NCBI GenBank assembly: GCA_003663055.1
Contig: QMZF01000034.1
Coordinates: 1-7,803, forward strand
DNA length: 7,803 nucleotides
Source of the DNA: Archaeoglobales archaeon
GTDB taxonomy: Archaea > Halobacteriota > Archaeoglobi > Archaeoglobales > Archaeoglobaceae
Direction of reading: 5' to 3'
The translations under genes were made by a program, and so were the position numbers. A model generated the notes under the pieces. It worked only from the letters and a program-made list of their open reading frames with translations, ran no database searches and had not been told where the DNA came from. Positions 1 to 5,300 of this stretch are shown here, in pieces; position 1 is the first letter of the stretch, and each line of letters opens with the position of its first letter.

Positions 1-315
1 CGCCTTCTCGCTTGTATCCAAGTATTTTATCGCAGCTGAACTAGCCACACAAGATTAGTTCATCTCCAAGGGCAACGAACTGCTCAATGTCATTCTTTTT
101 TATCACTGTTGTGTATCTCCTTAAAGAAACATGATGAGATACCGGTATATTTCGAGGGGTACCATAGAGGCCATGTTAGATCATCTTCGAGAACGTCAAA
201 AAGTTTGAGGAGGTTCGATTCTTTAGACACATAGACTGCCGGAACAAGGTGTAAACCGTACATCACGAGGAGGGCGTTTCCATCAGTATTCGATAATTTC
301 GGTCATTTCGTTCAT
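1..315 (-). pseudogene. Decayed gene of unknown family, runs off the left edge
   Basis: I do not recognise the family. Reading the minus strand from an ATG at 315-313, four consecutive segments read like ordinary protein but in successive frames. The first is MNEMTEIIEY, ending at a TGA (285-283). Next is an open stretch from about 284 to a TGA at 92-90 that includes DGNALLVMYGLHLVPAVYV and DDLTWPLWYPSKYTG. Then a segment including VSHHVSLRRY and KKNDIEQFVALGDELILCG ends at a TAG (43-41). The last, SSAAIKYLDTSEKA, is open to the window edge. Each change is one extra base in the same direction, so the fourth segment is back in the first frame. A TATA-like element sits 25-27 bases before the ATG. 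Either the gene is inactivated, or the sequence has errors; the shifts are not at long homopolymers, which favours real decay. The joining of the segments is my inference. Confidence 0.5.
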
Positions 316-334
316 TATGGCATTTGACAAAAAA

Positions 335-343
335 TTTATTTAA
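335..343 (-). promoter_or_regulatory. TATA box of the decayed left-edge gene
   Basis: On the minus strand the element reads TTAAATAAA. Its centre is about 25 bases upstream of the ATG at 315, the spacing expected for a leaderless archaeal transcript. It lies back to back with the tRNA promoter, so 335-421 is a divergent promoter region. Confidence 0.4.
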
Positions 344-411
344 TCTTATAAGTATTTTGTCTAAATTGATATTAAGAATGTACTCTCAACCATATGTGAA
401 GAGACAACAAC

Positions 412-421
412 ATTTAAATTT
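412..421 (+). promoter_or_regulatory. TATA box of the tRNA-Ala gene
   Basis: The element ATTTAAATTT is centred about 27 bases before the first base of the tRNA (444), which is the canonical archaeal TATA to start distance. An A-rich stretch (gacaacaac) directly upstream could serve as the BRE. Confidence 0.6.
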
Positions 422-443
422 CCATTATATCGATTGCATACAA

Positions 444-515
444 GGGCTCGTAGCTCAGCGGTAGAGCGCCGCCTTCGCGAGGCGGAGGCCGCGGGTTCGA
501 ATCCCGCCGAGTCCA
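444..515 (+). tRNA. tRNA-Ala, anticodon CGC, no intron, CCA not encoded
   Basis: A full cloverleaf can be folded by eye. The acceptor stem is 444-450 with 508-514, the D stem 453-456 with 464-467, the anticodon stem 469-473 with 481-485, and the T stem 491-495 with 503-507 around a TTCGAAT loop. The anticodon at 476-478 is CGC, which reads the alanine codon GCG. The third acceptor pair is a G:U wobble (446 with 512), the main identity element for alanyl-tRNA synthetase, and the discriminator at 515 is A, as expected for alanine. The next bases are TTT, so CCA must be added enzymatically. No intron interrupts the anticodon loop. G+C is 52 of 72 bases, as expected for a thermophile. Confidence 0.97.
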
Positions 516-643
516 TTTATATTTTGTTGCTGCAGATGTGTTAAGTCACGAGGCCAGAGATAATGAAATAACTAAATTTTTTAAATTTTTAAAGATAAAT
601 TAGTTAGGAACGCAACAAATACCATCAAGAAAACTAGACAAGA
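516..643. terminator. AT-rich convergent region between tRNA-Ala and the toxin-like cassette
   Basis: No gene is visible. T-rich runs at 576-581 and 586-590 would end plus-strand tRNA transcription. Two inverted repeats lie here: TAACTAA (569-575) with TTAGTTA (600-606), enclosing the T runs, and TTTGTTGC (near 525) with GCAACAAA (near 612). They could form hairpins in either transcript. The terminator role is inferred from position and composition only. Confidence 0.35.
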
Positions 644-787
644 TCAAAGCTGTTTTACAACTTTCTTTCCTCTCTCAATGACAATTTTCACTTCCTCGAT
701 ACCATCAACCACAACACTTTCCCCTTCCTCAAGCTCAATCTTTGCAAGCTCCTCTAAATTTTTGAGTTTTCCGACTTTTTTAGCCAT
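644..787 (-). CDS. 47-residue partner of the BrnT-like protein, putative antitoxin
   Basis: This small gene reads MAKKVGKLKNLEELAKIELE at its start, ends VKIVIERGKKVVKQL, and stops with TGA at 646-644. I do not recognise its family. It is highly charged, with about ten acidic and ten basic residues. It looks like an amphipathic N-terminal helix (about 8-20) followed by strand-like segments (about 24-45); a ribbon-helix-helix fold, usual for BrnA, is not evident. It follows the toxin-like gene directly: an ATG at 793-791 shares one base with the upstream TGA, and a second ATG lies at 787. I prefer 787 because GGTGAT at 797-792 would be 4 bases before it, whereas that site overlaps the 793 codon. 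The reading frame, ribosome site and coupling support a real gene; the antitoxin role is inferred from context alone. Confidence 0.6.
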   Translation of the reverse strand: MAKKVGKLKNLEELAKIELEEGESVVVDGIEEVKIVIERGKKVVKQL

Positions 788-792
788 TAACA

Positions 793-1065
793 TCACCTTA
801 TTTCCTTCTTATAAAACCTTTTCTCAGAATCTGTCGAATTCCTTGCCGTGACGATTTCGAAGTCTTTTCCGATTTTGTCCATAAAGATTGTCAGATATCT
901 GCCGGCTGTTGTCTGACCGATTACTCTGTATCTGTTGCCTTTCACTCTCGTCAAAACAAATTTACCTTCAAAGACCTCGTAGACTTCTTCAATGTCCACA
1001 GCGTGCTTATCTCTGATCTTAGTTAGAATTTCGGGTTTTATTCTTAGCAGGCAGATCACCTCCAA
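793..1065 (-). CDS. BrnT-like (DUF497 / RelE-fold) small protein, candidate toxin
   Basis: About 85-90 residues. The pattern resembles the BrnT toxin family, whose members are small ribonuclease-type toxins: a KH pair followed by an acidic helix (KHAVDIEEVYEVF, residues 20-32), a central strand with G-Q-T-x-x-G-R (50-56), then TAR (73-75) and a closing E-x-x-x-Y (81-85). If active it would cleave RNA and slow translation, and be neutralised by the small protein encoded downstream. The start is unclear. The listed TTG at 1065 directly follows a stop plus one codon and precedes the strong ribosome site GGAGGTGATC (1063-1054), which would lie inside the coding sequence. GTG at 1059-1057 or a non-standard CTG at 1050-1048 are alternatives. 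A TTTTAAAA box at 1077-1084 fits a very short leader, and a weaker one lies near 1104. Family assignment is by motif resemblance only. Confidence 0.65.
   Translation of the reverse strand: MEVICLLRIKPEILTKIRDKHAVDIEEVYEVFEGKFVLTRVKGNRYRVIGQTTAGRYLTIFMDKIGKDFEIVTARNSTDSEKRFYKKEIR
1054..1063 (-). promoter_or_regulatory. Extended Shine-Dalgarno at the start of the BrnT-like gene
   Basis: The minus strand reads GGAGGTGATC, a ten-base match to the complement of the conserved archaeal 16S rRNA 3' tail. No ATG follows at normal spacing, so this site argues for a non-ATG start of the toxin-like gene (CTG at 1050 or an overlapping GTG at 1059). Confidence 0.5.
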
Positions 1066-1380
1066 GCTCTAAAAGATTTTAAAAGCCCATCTTGGGGCAC
1101 TAAATTAACCTTCCCACGCAGTCATGTAACTGCTCCATGGATCTCAACAAAAAAGCCCCCGCCATAACTCTAAATTCAAGACTGCAAAGTGTTGTGCGCC
1201 ATGGTGCATTCCTTAACTGAACCGGTAGAACAATCCCACCATGTGAACTAGACTGTTGGGCTGTTGCAGTACATCGTCGGATGTTCCAAAATCACTTGAT
1301 CGGTTACTCACAGGTTAGCGATCGAGTTAATTTTTATGTAAAATGTTTCATAACCCAATCGATTGAATGCAGGGAATTAG
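1066..1380. other. Gene-poor interval of 315 bases; possible decayed coding on the minus strand
   Basis: No confident gene. On the minus strand 1291-1103 is open for 63 codons before a TAG (1102-1100), with segments such as HGGIVLPVQLRNAPWRTTLC and AGAFLLRSMEQLHDCVGRLI, but with no usual start codon or ribosome site. Another minus frame over the same bases also reads partly protein-like (TDQVILEHPTMYCNSP) but has several stops. An eight-base inverted repeat, AAATTAAC at 1102-1109 and GTTAATTT at 1326-1333, encloses the stretch. It could be a remnant of a gene or mobile element, but I cannot name one. The left end (1066-1110) probably holds the promoter of the toxin-like cassette. Confidence 0.3.
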
Positions 1381-1388
1381 CTTTATAT
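1381..1388 (+). promoter_or_regulatory. TATA box of the methylthiotransferase gene
   Basis: CTTTATAT is centred about 27 bases before the GTG at 1412, placing transcription start at or next to the start codon. There is no ribosome site, so the mRNA is probably leaderless. Confidence 0.6.
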
Positions 1389-1411
1389 CCTAACGTTCTA
1401 CTCTTTGGGCC

Positions 1412-2671
1412 GTGAAAGTGAGGGTAGCGCTGGAAACCTATGGATGTACGATGAATCAGGCGGATAGCGACATAATGAGGGCTGAAATTTCAAAGGAGTT
1501 TGAGCTATCTTCCGTTGATAGAGCAGACGTCGTTGTGATAAACTCTTGTGGGGTTATAGACTTTACAGAGCGGAAGATTTTGAAGAGGGTTGAGGAGCTA
1601 AAGCGTTCAGGAAAGGTGGTAGTAGTTGCTGGCTGCTTGCCAAGAATATCCGCAAAAAAGGTCAGAGAAATTGCAGATTCGGCGTTAAGTCCGGATAACG
1701 TTCACAGAATTCGTGAAGTTGTAAGAGCTGCTATATCGGGCAGGAAGCTCTTTATAATTAAGAAGGCGAGCATAGACAAGTCGAGATGCGAGAAAAAGCG
1801 GGCAAGGAAAGGTATTGCTGTAGTCTCAATAGCTGAGGGCTGTATGGGAAGATGTACATTTTGTGCAACGAGATTTGCAAGGGGTAGGCTTAGAAGCTTC
1901 AGCTTGGATGGAATACTGGATGAGGTAGAGAAGGCAGTTAAAGAAGGATACGTTGAAATTCAGCTTACTTCGCAGGATACGGGAGCTTATGGCCGGGACA
2001 TAGGCACCAGTCTGCCGGAACTGCTGGAAAAAATCTCTTCGATAGAAGGGGAGTTTAGAGTTAGAGTTGGGATGATGAATCCAAGACATGCCTACGAAAT
2101 GCTCGAAGACTTACTGAATACCTTCGAAAGTAAAAAGATATACAAGTTCCTTCATTTGCCCGTTCAGAGCGGAGACGAAAAAGTTCTGAAAGACATGGGT
2201 AGGAATTACACAGTTGAAGAATTTGAGGAAGTGGTTTCGTCATTCAGAAGGCGGTTTGACGATGTCATGATCTCTACCGATGTAATTGTGGGTTTTCCTA
2301 CAGAGACGGAAGAGGCTTTCTATAGGACATTTGAGCTCATACGAAGGGTTAAGCCAGACCTGCTTAACATAACCCGCTACTCACCAAGGAAAGGCACACC
2401 AGCATACAGACTGAAGGACATGCCGGACTGGATAAAGAAGGATAGATCGAGAGCCCTGACGAGGTTAGAAAATCGGATAAAGGAAAAGAAAAACGCTTCT
2501 CTAGTCGGTAAGGAATTTGAGGTAGTCGTAACAAAGTCTGATGGTAGGTTCCTTTCAAGAAGCCTTGCCTACAGACCCGTAGTACTTGAAAAAGGGAGGA
2601 TTGGAGAATTTTGTAGGGCAAAAGTTGTAGGATATACGACAACGCACCTCATTGGCGAAAGGACAGTTTAA
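1412..2671 (+). CDS. tRNA N6-threonylcarbamoyladenosine methylthiotransferase, archaeal/eukaryotic MtaB type
   Basis: This radical-SAM enzyme of the MiaB/MtaB family adds a methylthio group at C2 of t6A37 in tRNAs that read ANN codons, using two 4Fe-4S clusters and S-adenosylmethionine. The three-domain plan is complete in 419 residues. The N-terminal UPF0004 domain carries its three cluster cysteines C12 (TYGCTMNQ), C46 (NSCGV) and C75 (AGCLP). The radical-SAM core has C144, C148 and C151 in EGCMGRCTFC. The C-terminal TRAM RNA-binding domain is about residues 365-419. The overall form, including the diverged SPD-VHRI stretch before the core, fits the CDKAL1-like archaeal branch better than bacterial MiaB; the substrate is inferred from that. 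The start is GTG at 1412, supported by a TATA box at leaderless spacing and by the YGC motif lying correctly at residue 10. An RNase Z-like gene follows after 9 bases, so the two are probably co-transcribed. The NifU-like protein downstream could supply its clusters. Confidence 0.93.
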   Translation: MKVRVALETYGCTMNQADSDIMRAEISKEFELSSVDRADVVVINSCGVIDFTERKILKRVEELKRSGKVVVVAGCLPRISAKKVREIADSALSPDNVHRIREVVRAAISGRKLFIIKKASIDKSRCEKKRARKGIAVVSIAEGCMGRCTFCATRFARGRLRSFSLDGILDEVEKAVKEGYVEIQLTSQDTGAYGRDIGTSLPELLEKISSIEGEFRVRVGMMNPRHAYEMLEDLLNTFESKKIYKFLHLPVQSGDEKVLKDMGRNYTVEEFEEVVSSFRRRFDDVMISTDVIVGFPTETEEAFYRTFELIRRVKPDLLNITRYSPRKGTPAYRLKDMPDWIKKDRSRALTRLENRIKEKKNASLVGKEFEVVVTKSDGRFLSRSLAYRPVVLEKGRIGEFCRAKVVGYTTTHLIGERTV

Positions 2672-2680
2672 GTAAGCTTA

Positions 2681-3403
2681 ATGTGCCCTAAGTTTGTCGC
2701 TCATGGCATGAAGGTTACGTTTCTTGGTACGGGCACAGCTGTCGACACAACAAAAGCGCAGAGTTGCATTCTTGTGGAGGATTCTGCCAAGATTTTGGTT
2801 GATATCGGGTGTGGTGCATTCAGAAGACTCGGCGATGTTGGCATTGGTGTGAACGAAATTGATGCTGTTCTGCTTACCCACAACCACCTCGACCACAACG
2901 CAGACCTTTTACCGCTCTTAAAGGCCAGATGGTTGGAAAATGGAAGTGAACTTCAAATATTTGGTCCGAGGGGAACTAAAGCGTACATAGAGAGCTTACT
3001 TGAAGCATATCCGTACTTGAGGAGAAAGCTTAGGTTCATTGTTAGCGAAGAGGAGAACTTTGAAGTCTGCGGAATTAAGGTGAAAACAATCCCGACTTAC
3101 CATTCTGTGGTGAGTAGAGCCTACGTATTGGACGATGCGCTCGTCATCAGTGGGGACACAAAGCCGTTTCCCGAACTCCTATCTATCGAATGCGAAGTTC
3201 TCGTTCACGAACTCTCGCTCCCTTCTGGTCACTCTGAAGATCACACAACCCCGGATAACTTAAAAGAACACTTAAGTCTTCTAAAAGCGAAGAAGCTCAT
3301 TTTCACCCACATGTACCCTCATGCGTACTTAGTGAGGGAGAAAATTCTCGAATCCCTTGGCGTTGGCGAGGTAGCCGAAGATCTTATGAGCATTAGTATT
3401 TGA
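2681..3403 (+). CDS. Metallo-beta-lactamase fold hydrolase, RNase Z-like
   Basis: A zinc-dependent hydrolase of the MBL superfamily. The LLTHNHLDH motif supplies H67, H69, D71 and H72. Further ligands expected for the fold are H141 (TYHS), D159 (SGDT) and H210 (THMYPH). HEL at 176-178 followed by SGHSEDHTTPDN resembles the HEAT...GH-S/T region of tRNase Z, so an RNA or nucleotide phosphodiesterase activity is the best guess. However, the first motif is HxHLDH rather than the usual HxHGDH, and the flexible tRNA-binding arm is not evident, so it may not be the main tRNase Z. The first ATG is at 2681, but the fold usually begins at MKVTFLGTG, which makes ATG 2708 (residue 10) a strong alternative start giving 231 residues. 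Neither has a clear ribosome site. It lies 9 bases after the methylthiotransferase gene, which suggests joint transcription and a tRNA-related role. Confidence 0.85.
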   Translation: MCPKFVAHGMKVTFLGTGTAVDTTKAQSCILVEDSAKILVDIGCGAFRRLGDVGIGVNEIDAVLLTHNHLDHNADLLPLLKARWLENGSELQIFGPRGTKAYIESLLEAYPYLRRKLRFIVSEEENFEVCGIKVKTIPTYHSVVSRAYVLDDALVISGDTKPFPELLSIECEVLVHELSLPSGHSEDHTTPDNLKEHLSLLKAKKLIFTHMYPHAYLVREKILESLGVGEVAEDLMSISI

Positions 3404-3445
3404 AAAAATTATTTAATTGAATCAACTTTTATTAACTGTGGAAAC

Positions 3446-3456
3446 ATTTAAATATA
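3446..3456 (+). promoter_or_regulatory. TATA box of the NifU-like gene
   Basis: ATTTAAATATA with a purine-rich GGAAAC (BRE-like) directly upstream. The centre is 19 bases before ATG 3470 and 25 before ATG 3476. The second fits the spacing seen elsewhere in the window better, so 3476 may be the true start of a leaderless mRNA. Confidence 0.55.
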
Positions 3457-3469
3457 GCCTGTAAGATTC

Positions 3470-3709
3470 ATGGCCATGGGATTGAGAGAAAAAGTAGAAA
3501 AAGTTGTGGAAGAGGAAATAAGACCCGCTCTCATTCAGGATGGTGGAAACATCGCTGTTGTCGATGTGGATGAGGAAAGTGGTATCGTTAAAGTTCAGCT
3601 TCTTGGGGCATGTTACGGGTGTCCTTTGGCACAGTTCACTCTTGCGACGTTCGTTGAGCAGAGAATAAGGCAGAGGGTCCCAGAAATTAAAAGAGTGATA
3701 CCAGTTTAA
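3470..3709 (+). CDS. NifU C-terminal (Nfu) domain protein, Fe-S cluster scaffold or carrier
   Basis: This 79-residue cytoplasmic protein consists only of the NifU C-terminal domain, which in dimers binds a 4Fe-4S cluster and hands it to target enzymes. The family signature is clear: an N-terminal helix, then IRPALIQDGGNIAVVDVD (17-34) and the cluster motif C48-Y-G-C51-P, followed by a helix ending in EQRIRQRVPEIKRVIPV. Length is normal for archaeal stand-alone members. The gene has its own TATA box in the 66-base gap after the MBL gene, so it can be expressed separately. ATG 3470 and ATG 3476 are both possible; the TATA spacing favours 3476 (MGLREKVEK). The neighbouring radical-SAM enzyme needs two 4Fe-4S clusters and is a plausible client, but that is inference. 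Confidence 0.92.
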   Translation: MAMGLREKVEKVVEEEIRPALIQDGGNIAVVDVDEESGIVKVQLLGACYGCPLAQFTLATFVEQRIRQRVPEIKRVIPV

Positions 3710-3806
3710 AAATCAAAAGCTTTATATTCTGCAATTTTTGGTAGAATTTATCCAAGTAATTTTAAAATTTATAGTACCATGCTTATAAACTAATCAAACC
3801 AAAAAA
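3710..3806 (+). other. AT-rich spacer with likely terminator of the NifU-like gene
   Basis: No gene is seen. A short T run (3735-3739) and AT-rich sequence follow the stop codon, and a second TATA-like stretch (cttataaac, near 3782) precedes the better promoter at 3807. The terminator role is inferred from composition. Confidence 0.3.
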
Positions 3807-3816
3807 CATATATATT
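3807..3816 (+). promoter_or_regulatory. TATA box of the zinc-ribbon gene
   Basis: CATATATATT, preceded by an A-rich BRE-like stretch, is centred about 27 bases before ATG 3838 but only 18 before ATG 3829. It therefore supports the later codon as the start of a leaderless mRNA. Confidence 0.55.
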
Positions 3817-3837
3817 GTTAAAACTCTTATGATACTC

Positions 3838-4248
3838 ATGATACTAATAGAGCCTCTGACAAAGATGCTCGTAAACGGAAACACGATAGAGGGTGAAAAA
3901 GTAAAGAAAAAGTTGTTTGGTGGCTTCTGTACTTGTGGAGGTATAATGTACCAGAAATCCTGGTTCCGTCACGGAAACTCTTTTTTGATGGTTTCAGAAT
4001 GTGAAAAATGCTGGAGAAACGAAGTCATGGTGTTCAACGGAAACAAAGTAATTTCAAGGAATGAGGTAAAAGTTGTTGATAGAACCCAGATAAAACATTT
4101 TCTGAGGGATATTTTGAGTTCTTCCGAGTATGAGGCTCTAATGGCAAGGACAAGGCAAGAAGATTACAACTACAGTGCGTTCAGCAGGGCGAAGAAAAAG
4201 TTGGAAGATATGGGGTTAAGTGTCGAAGAAGTTTTAACTTTCTTCTAA
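3838..4248 (+). CDS. Small zinc-ribbon protein of unknown function
   Basis: I do not recognise the family. The open frame starts at ATG 3829 (139 residues), but the TATA box at 3807-3816 fits ATG 3838 (136 residues, MILIEPLTKM), which is used here. Numbering from 3829, four cysteines form a likely zinc site: C34-x-C36-G-G in an FGGFCTCGG turn, and C58-x-x-C61-W. They are separated by about 20 residues of strand-like sequence, the usual ribbon layout. The rest (about 65-139) is charged and helical: RTQIKHFLRDIL, then SSEYEALMARTRQEDYNYSA, ending in LEDMGLSVEEVLTFF. There is no signal peptide or membrane segment. It could bind nucleic acid or act as an adaptor in transcription or translation, but nothing in the sequence shows which. 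It has its own promoter and is not coupled to a neighbour; the next gene is convergent 33 bases away. Confidence 0.8.
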   Translation: MILIEPLTKMLVNGNTIEGEKVKKKLFGGFCTCGGIMYQKSWFRHGNSFLMVSECEKCWRNEVMVFNGNKVISRNEVKVVDRTQIKHFLRDILSSSEYEALMARTRQEDYNYSAFSRAKKKLEDMGLSVEEVLTFF

Positions 4249-4281
4249 TTCAATAATAATTTGAATAATTTTTAAAATTTT
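4248..4281. terminator. Bidirectional terminator between convergent genes
   Basis: A six-base inverted repeat, ATTCAA (4248-4253) and TTGAAT (4261-4266), with a 7-base loop is followed on the plus strand by runs of T (4268-4281 region). The A/T runs could serve both the zinc-ribbon gene and the minus-strand glycan operon. The stem is short and AT-rich, so the T runs probably matter more than the hairpin. Confidence 0.45.
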
Positions 4282-5292
4282 TTAGTCAATATATTTTGAT
4301 TTAAGTAATTTCACATTAACTACAAATCCTACAATCAGATTGAGGAAGTACGTTATAAACCTCCAAATGCCCGTTAGCACACCTATAACATGTTGTGGGG
4401 CGAATTTTGAGTAGAGGTAACCCATCCCTATTTCTGCAATCCCACTCGCTCCAGGGGTCAGCGGTATTAGGGACAGTATAACGAGAATTAGTTGAGAAGT
4501 AAGAGAAAGCAAAAACTGAGGATCACAGCCAAAAGCAGCAAGAATTGCAGAGGGGACTAGAAATTCGGAAAACCAAATCAGAGCTGTAAGAAAAATTACC
4601 GTTGCGATGTTTTTGTACGAGTTTTTTGTTATGCTTATAAGAGCGCTCCTGAACATGACGAGTTCGGACTTTATTCTTTCTCCGGCTTTTTCTGCTCTCT
4701 TTGTAAACCTTGGAAGGAACCTGACAATCCAGGAAGTAAAGTTATCTAATCTTTCAGGCTGCTTTACTAATGCCCAAAGAAAGATAATAAAACCGAAGAG
4801 GCAGATGGAGAAAACAACTCCAACTTTAATACCGAGCTTTGTTGAGAAACCTGTAAGCAGAAGGAAAATGGGGAGAGCTGACGTGAAGAAAATAGCATCA
4901 AGTAACCTTTCTGCAAGAACGATTGCCGTTGCAGAGCCAACGCTCGCGCCAGCATCATGGAGCATCTTCACTCTCAGTGGCTCTCCTCCAGCAGAGGAGG
5001 GCGTTATGGCCGCAAGAAACACGCTGGCGATTGTCATTTCGATTGCATAGCCTAAACTTATTCTATGGCCAAGAAATGATGCAAGTACTTTCAATCTTAC
5101 AGCCCAGAAAAACCAGAAGAGAACGTGAAGAAGAAATGCGATTGAAAGAGATAATAAGTTCGCCTGAAAAATCGCCCTCCACGTTACACTCGTTTCCGTG
5201 AGCTTGAATATGATAGCAATTGTTAGAATGCTAATCAAAATGCCCAAGAGAGCTTTTTTTCTTATTAGAGTAGTTAAAAAGACTTTTTTCAC
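4282..5292 (-). CDS. Polytopic membrane protein, flippase-like / LPG-synthase N-terminal family (UPF0104, AglD-like)
   Basis: A 336-residue integral membrane protein with about eight predicted helices, including residues about 14-29, 46-65, 84-97 and 305-328. Two family marks are present: TPSSAGGEPLRV (97-108), and TPGASGIAE (279-287) before the last helices. This fold is the transmembrane domain of lysylphosphatidylglycerol synthase and occurs in archaeal glycosylation proteins such as AglD, where roles in moving or presenting lipid-linked sugars have been proposed; the exact activity is not established. The soluble aminoacyl-transfer domain of MprF is absent. The start is GTG at 5292, with AGGTGAT three bases upstream (GTAGGTGATAACGTG). 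The gene starts 8 bases after the GT2 stop codon, as the last gene of a three-gene operon, so it probably handles the lipid-linked product of the two glycosyltransferases. Confidence 0.88.
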   Translation of the reverse strand: MKKVFLTTLIRKKALLGILISILTIAIIFKLTETSVTWRAIFQANLLSLSIAFLLHVLFWFFWAVRLKVLASFLGHRISLGYAIEMTIASVFLAAITPSSAGGEPLRVKMLHDAGASVGSATAIVLAERLLDAIFFTSALPIFLLLTGFSTKLGIKVGVVFSICLFGFIIFLWALVKQPERLDNFTSWIVRFLPRFTKRAEKAGERIKSELVMFRSALISITKNSYKNIATVIFLTALIWFSEFLVPSAILAAFGCDPQFLLSLTSQLILVILSLIPLTPGASGIAEIGMGYLYSKFAPQHVIGVLTGIWRFITYFLNLIVGFVVNVKLLKSKYID

Positions 5293-5300
5293 GTTATCAC

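Noticed and set aside
121..150. C/D box sRNA suggested by ATGATGAGA near 131
   Set aside because: A C-box-like string occurs, but no matching D, D' or C' boxes at the right spacing were found, and the bases lie within the decayed coding region of the other strand.
1100..1333. Calling this stretch an insertion sequence or MITE
   Set aside because: No transposase motif, no target duplication and only an eight-base AT-rich inverted repeat; not enough to name a mobile element.
2678..2898. Minus-strand open frames over the start of the MBL gene
   Set aside because: They overlap the zinc-binding motif region of a well-supported gene and have no similarity pattern or start signals.
4607..5201. Plus-strand open frames opposite the flippase-like membrane protein
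   Set aside because: They are mirror readings of hydrophobic codons on the coding strand. The minus-strand protein has the family motifs and operon context.
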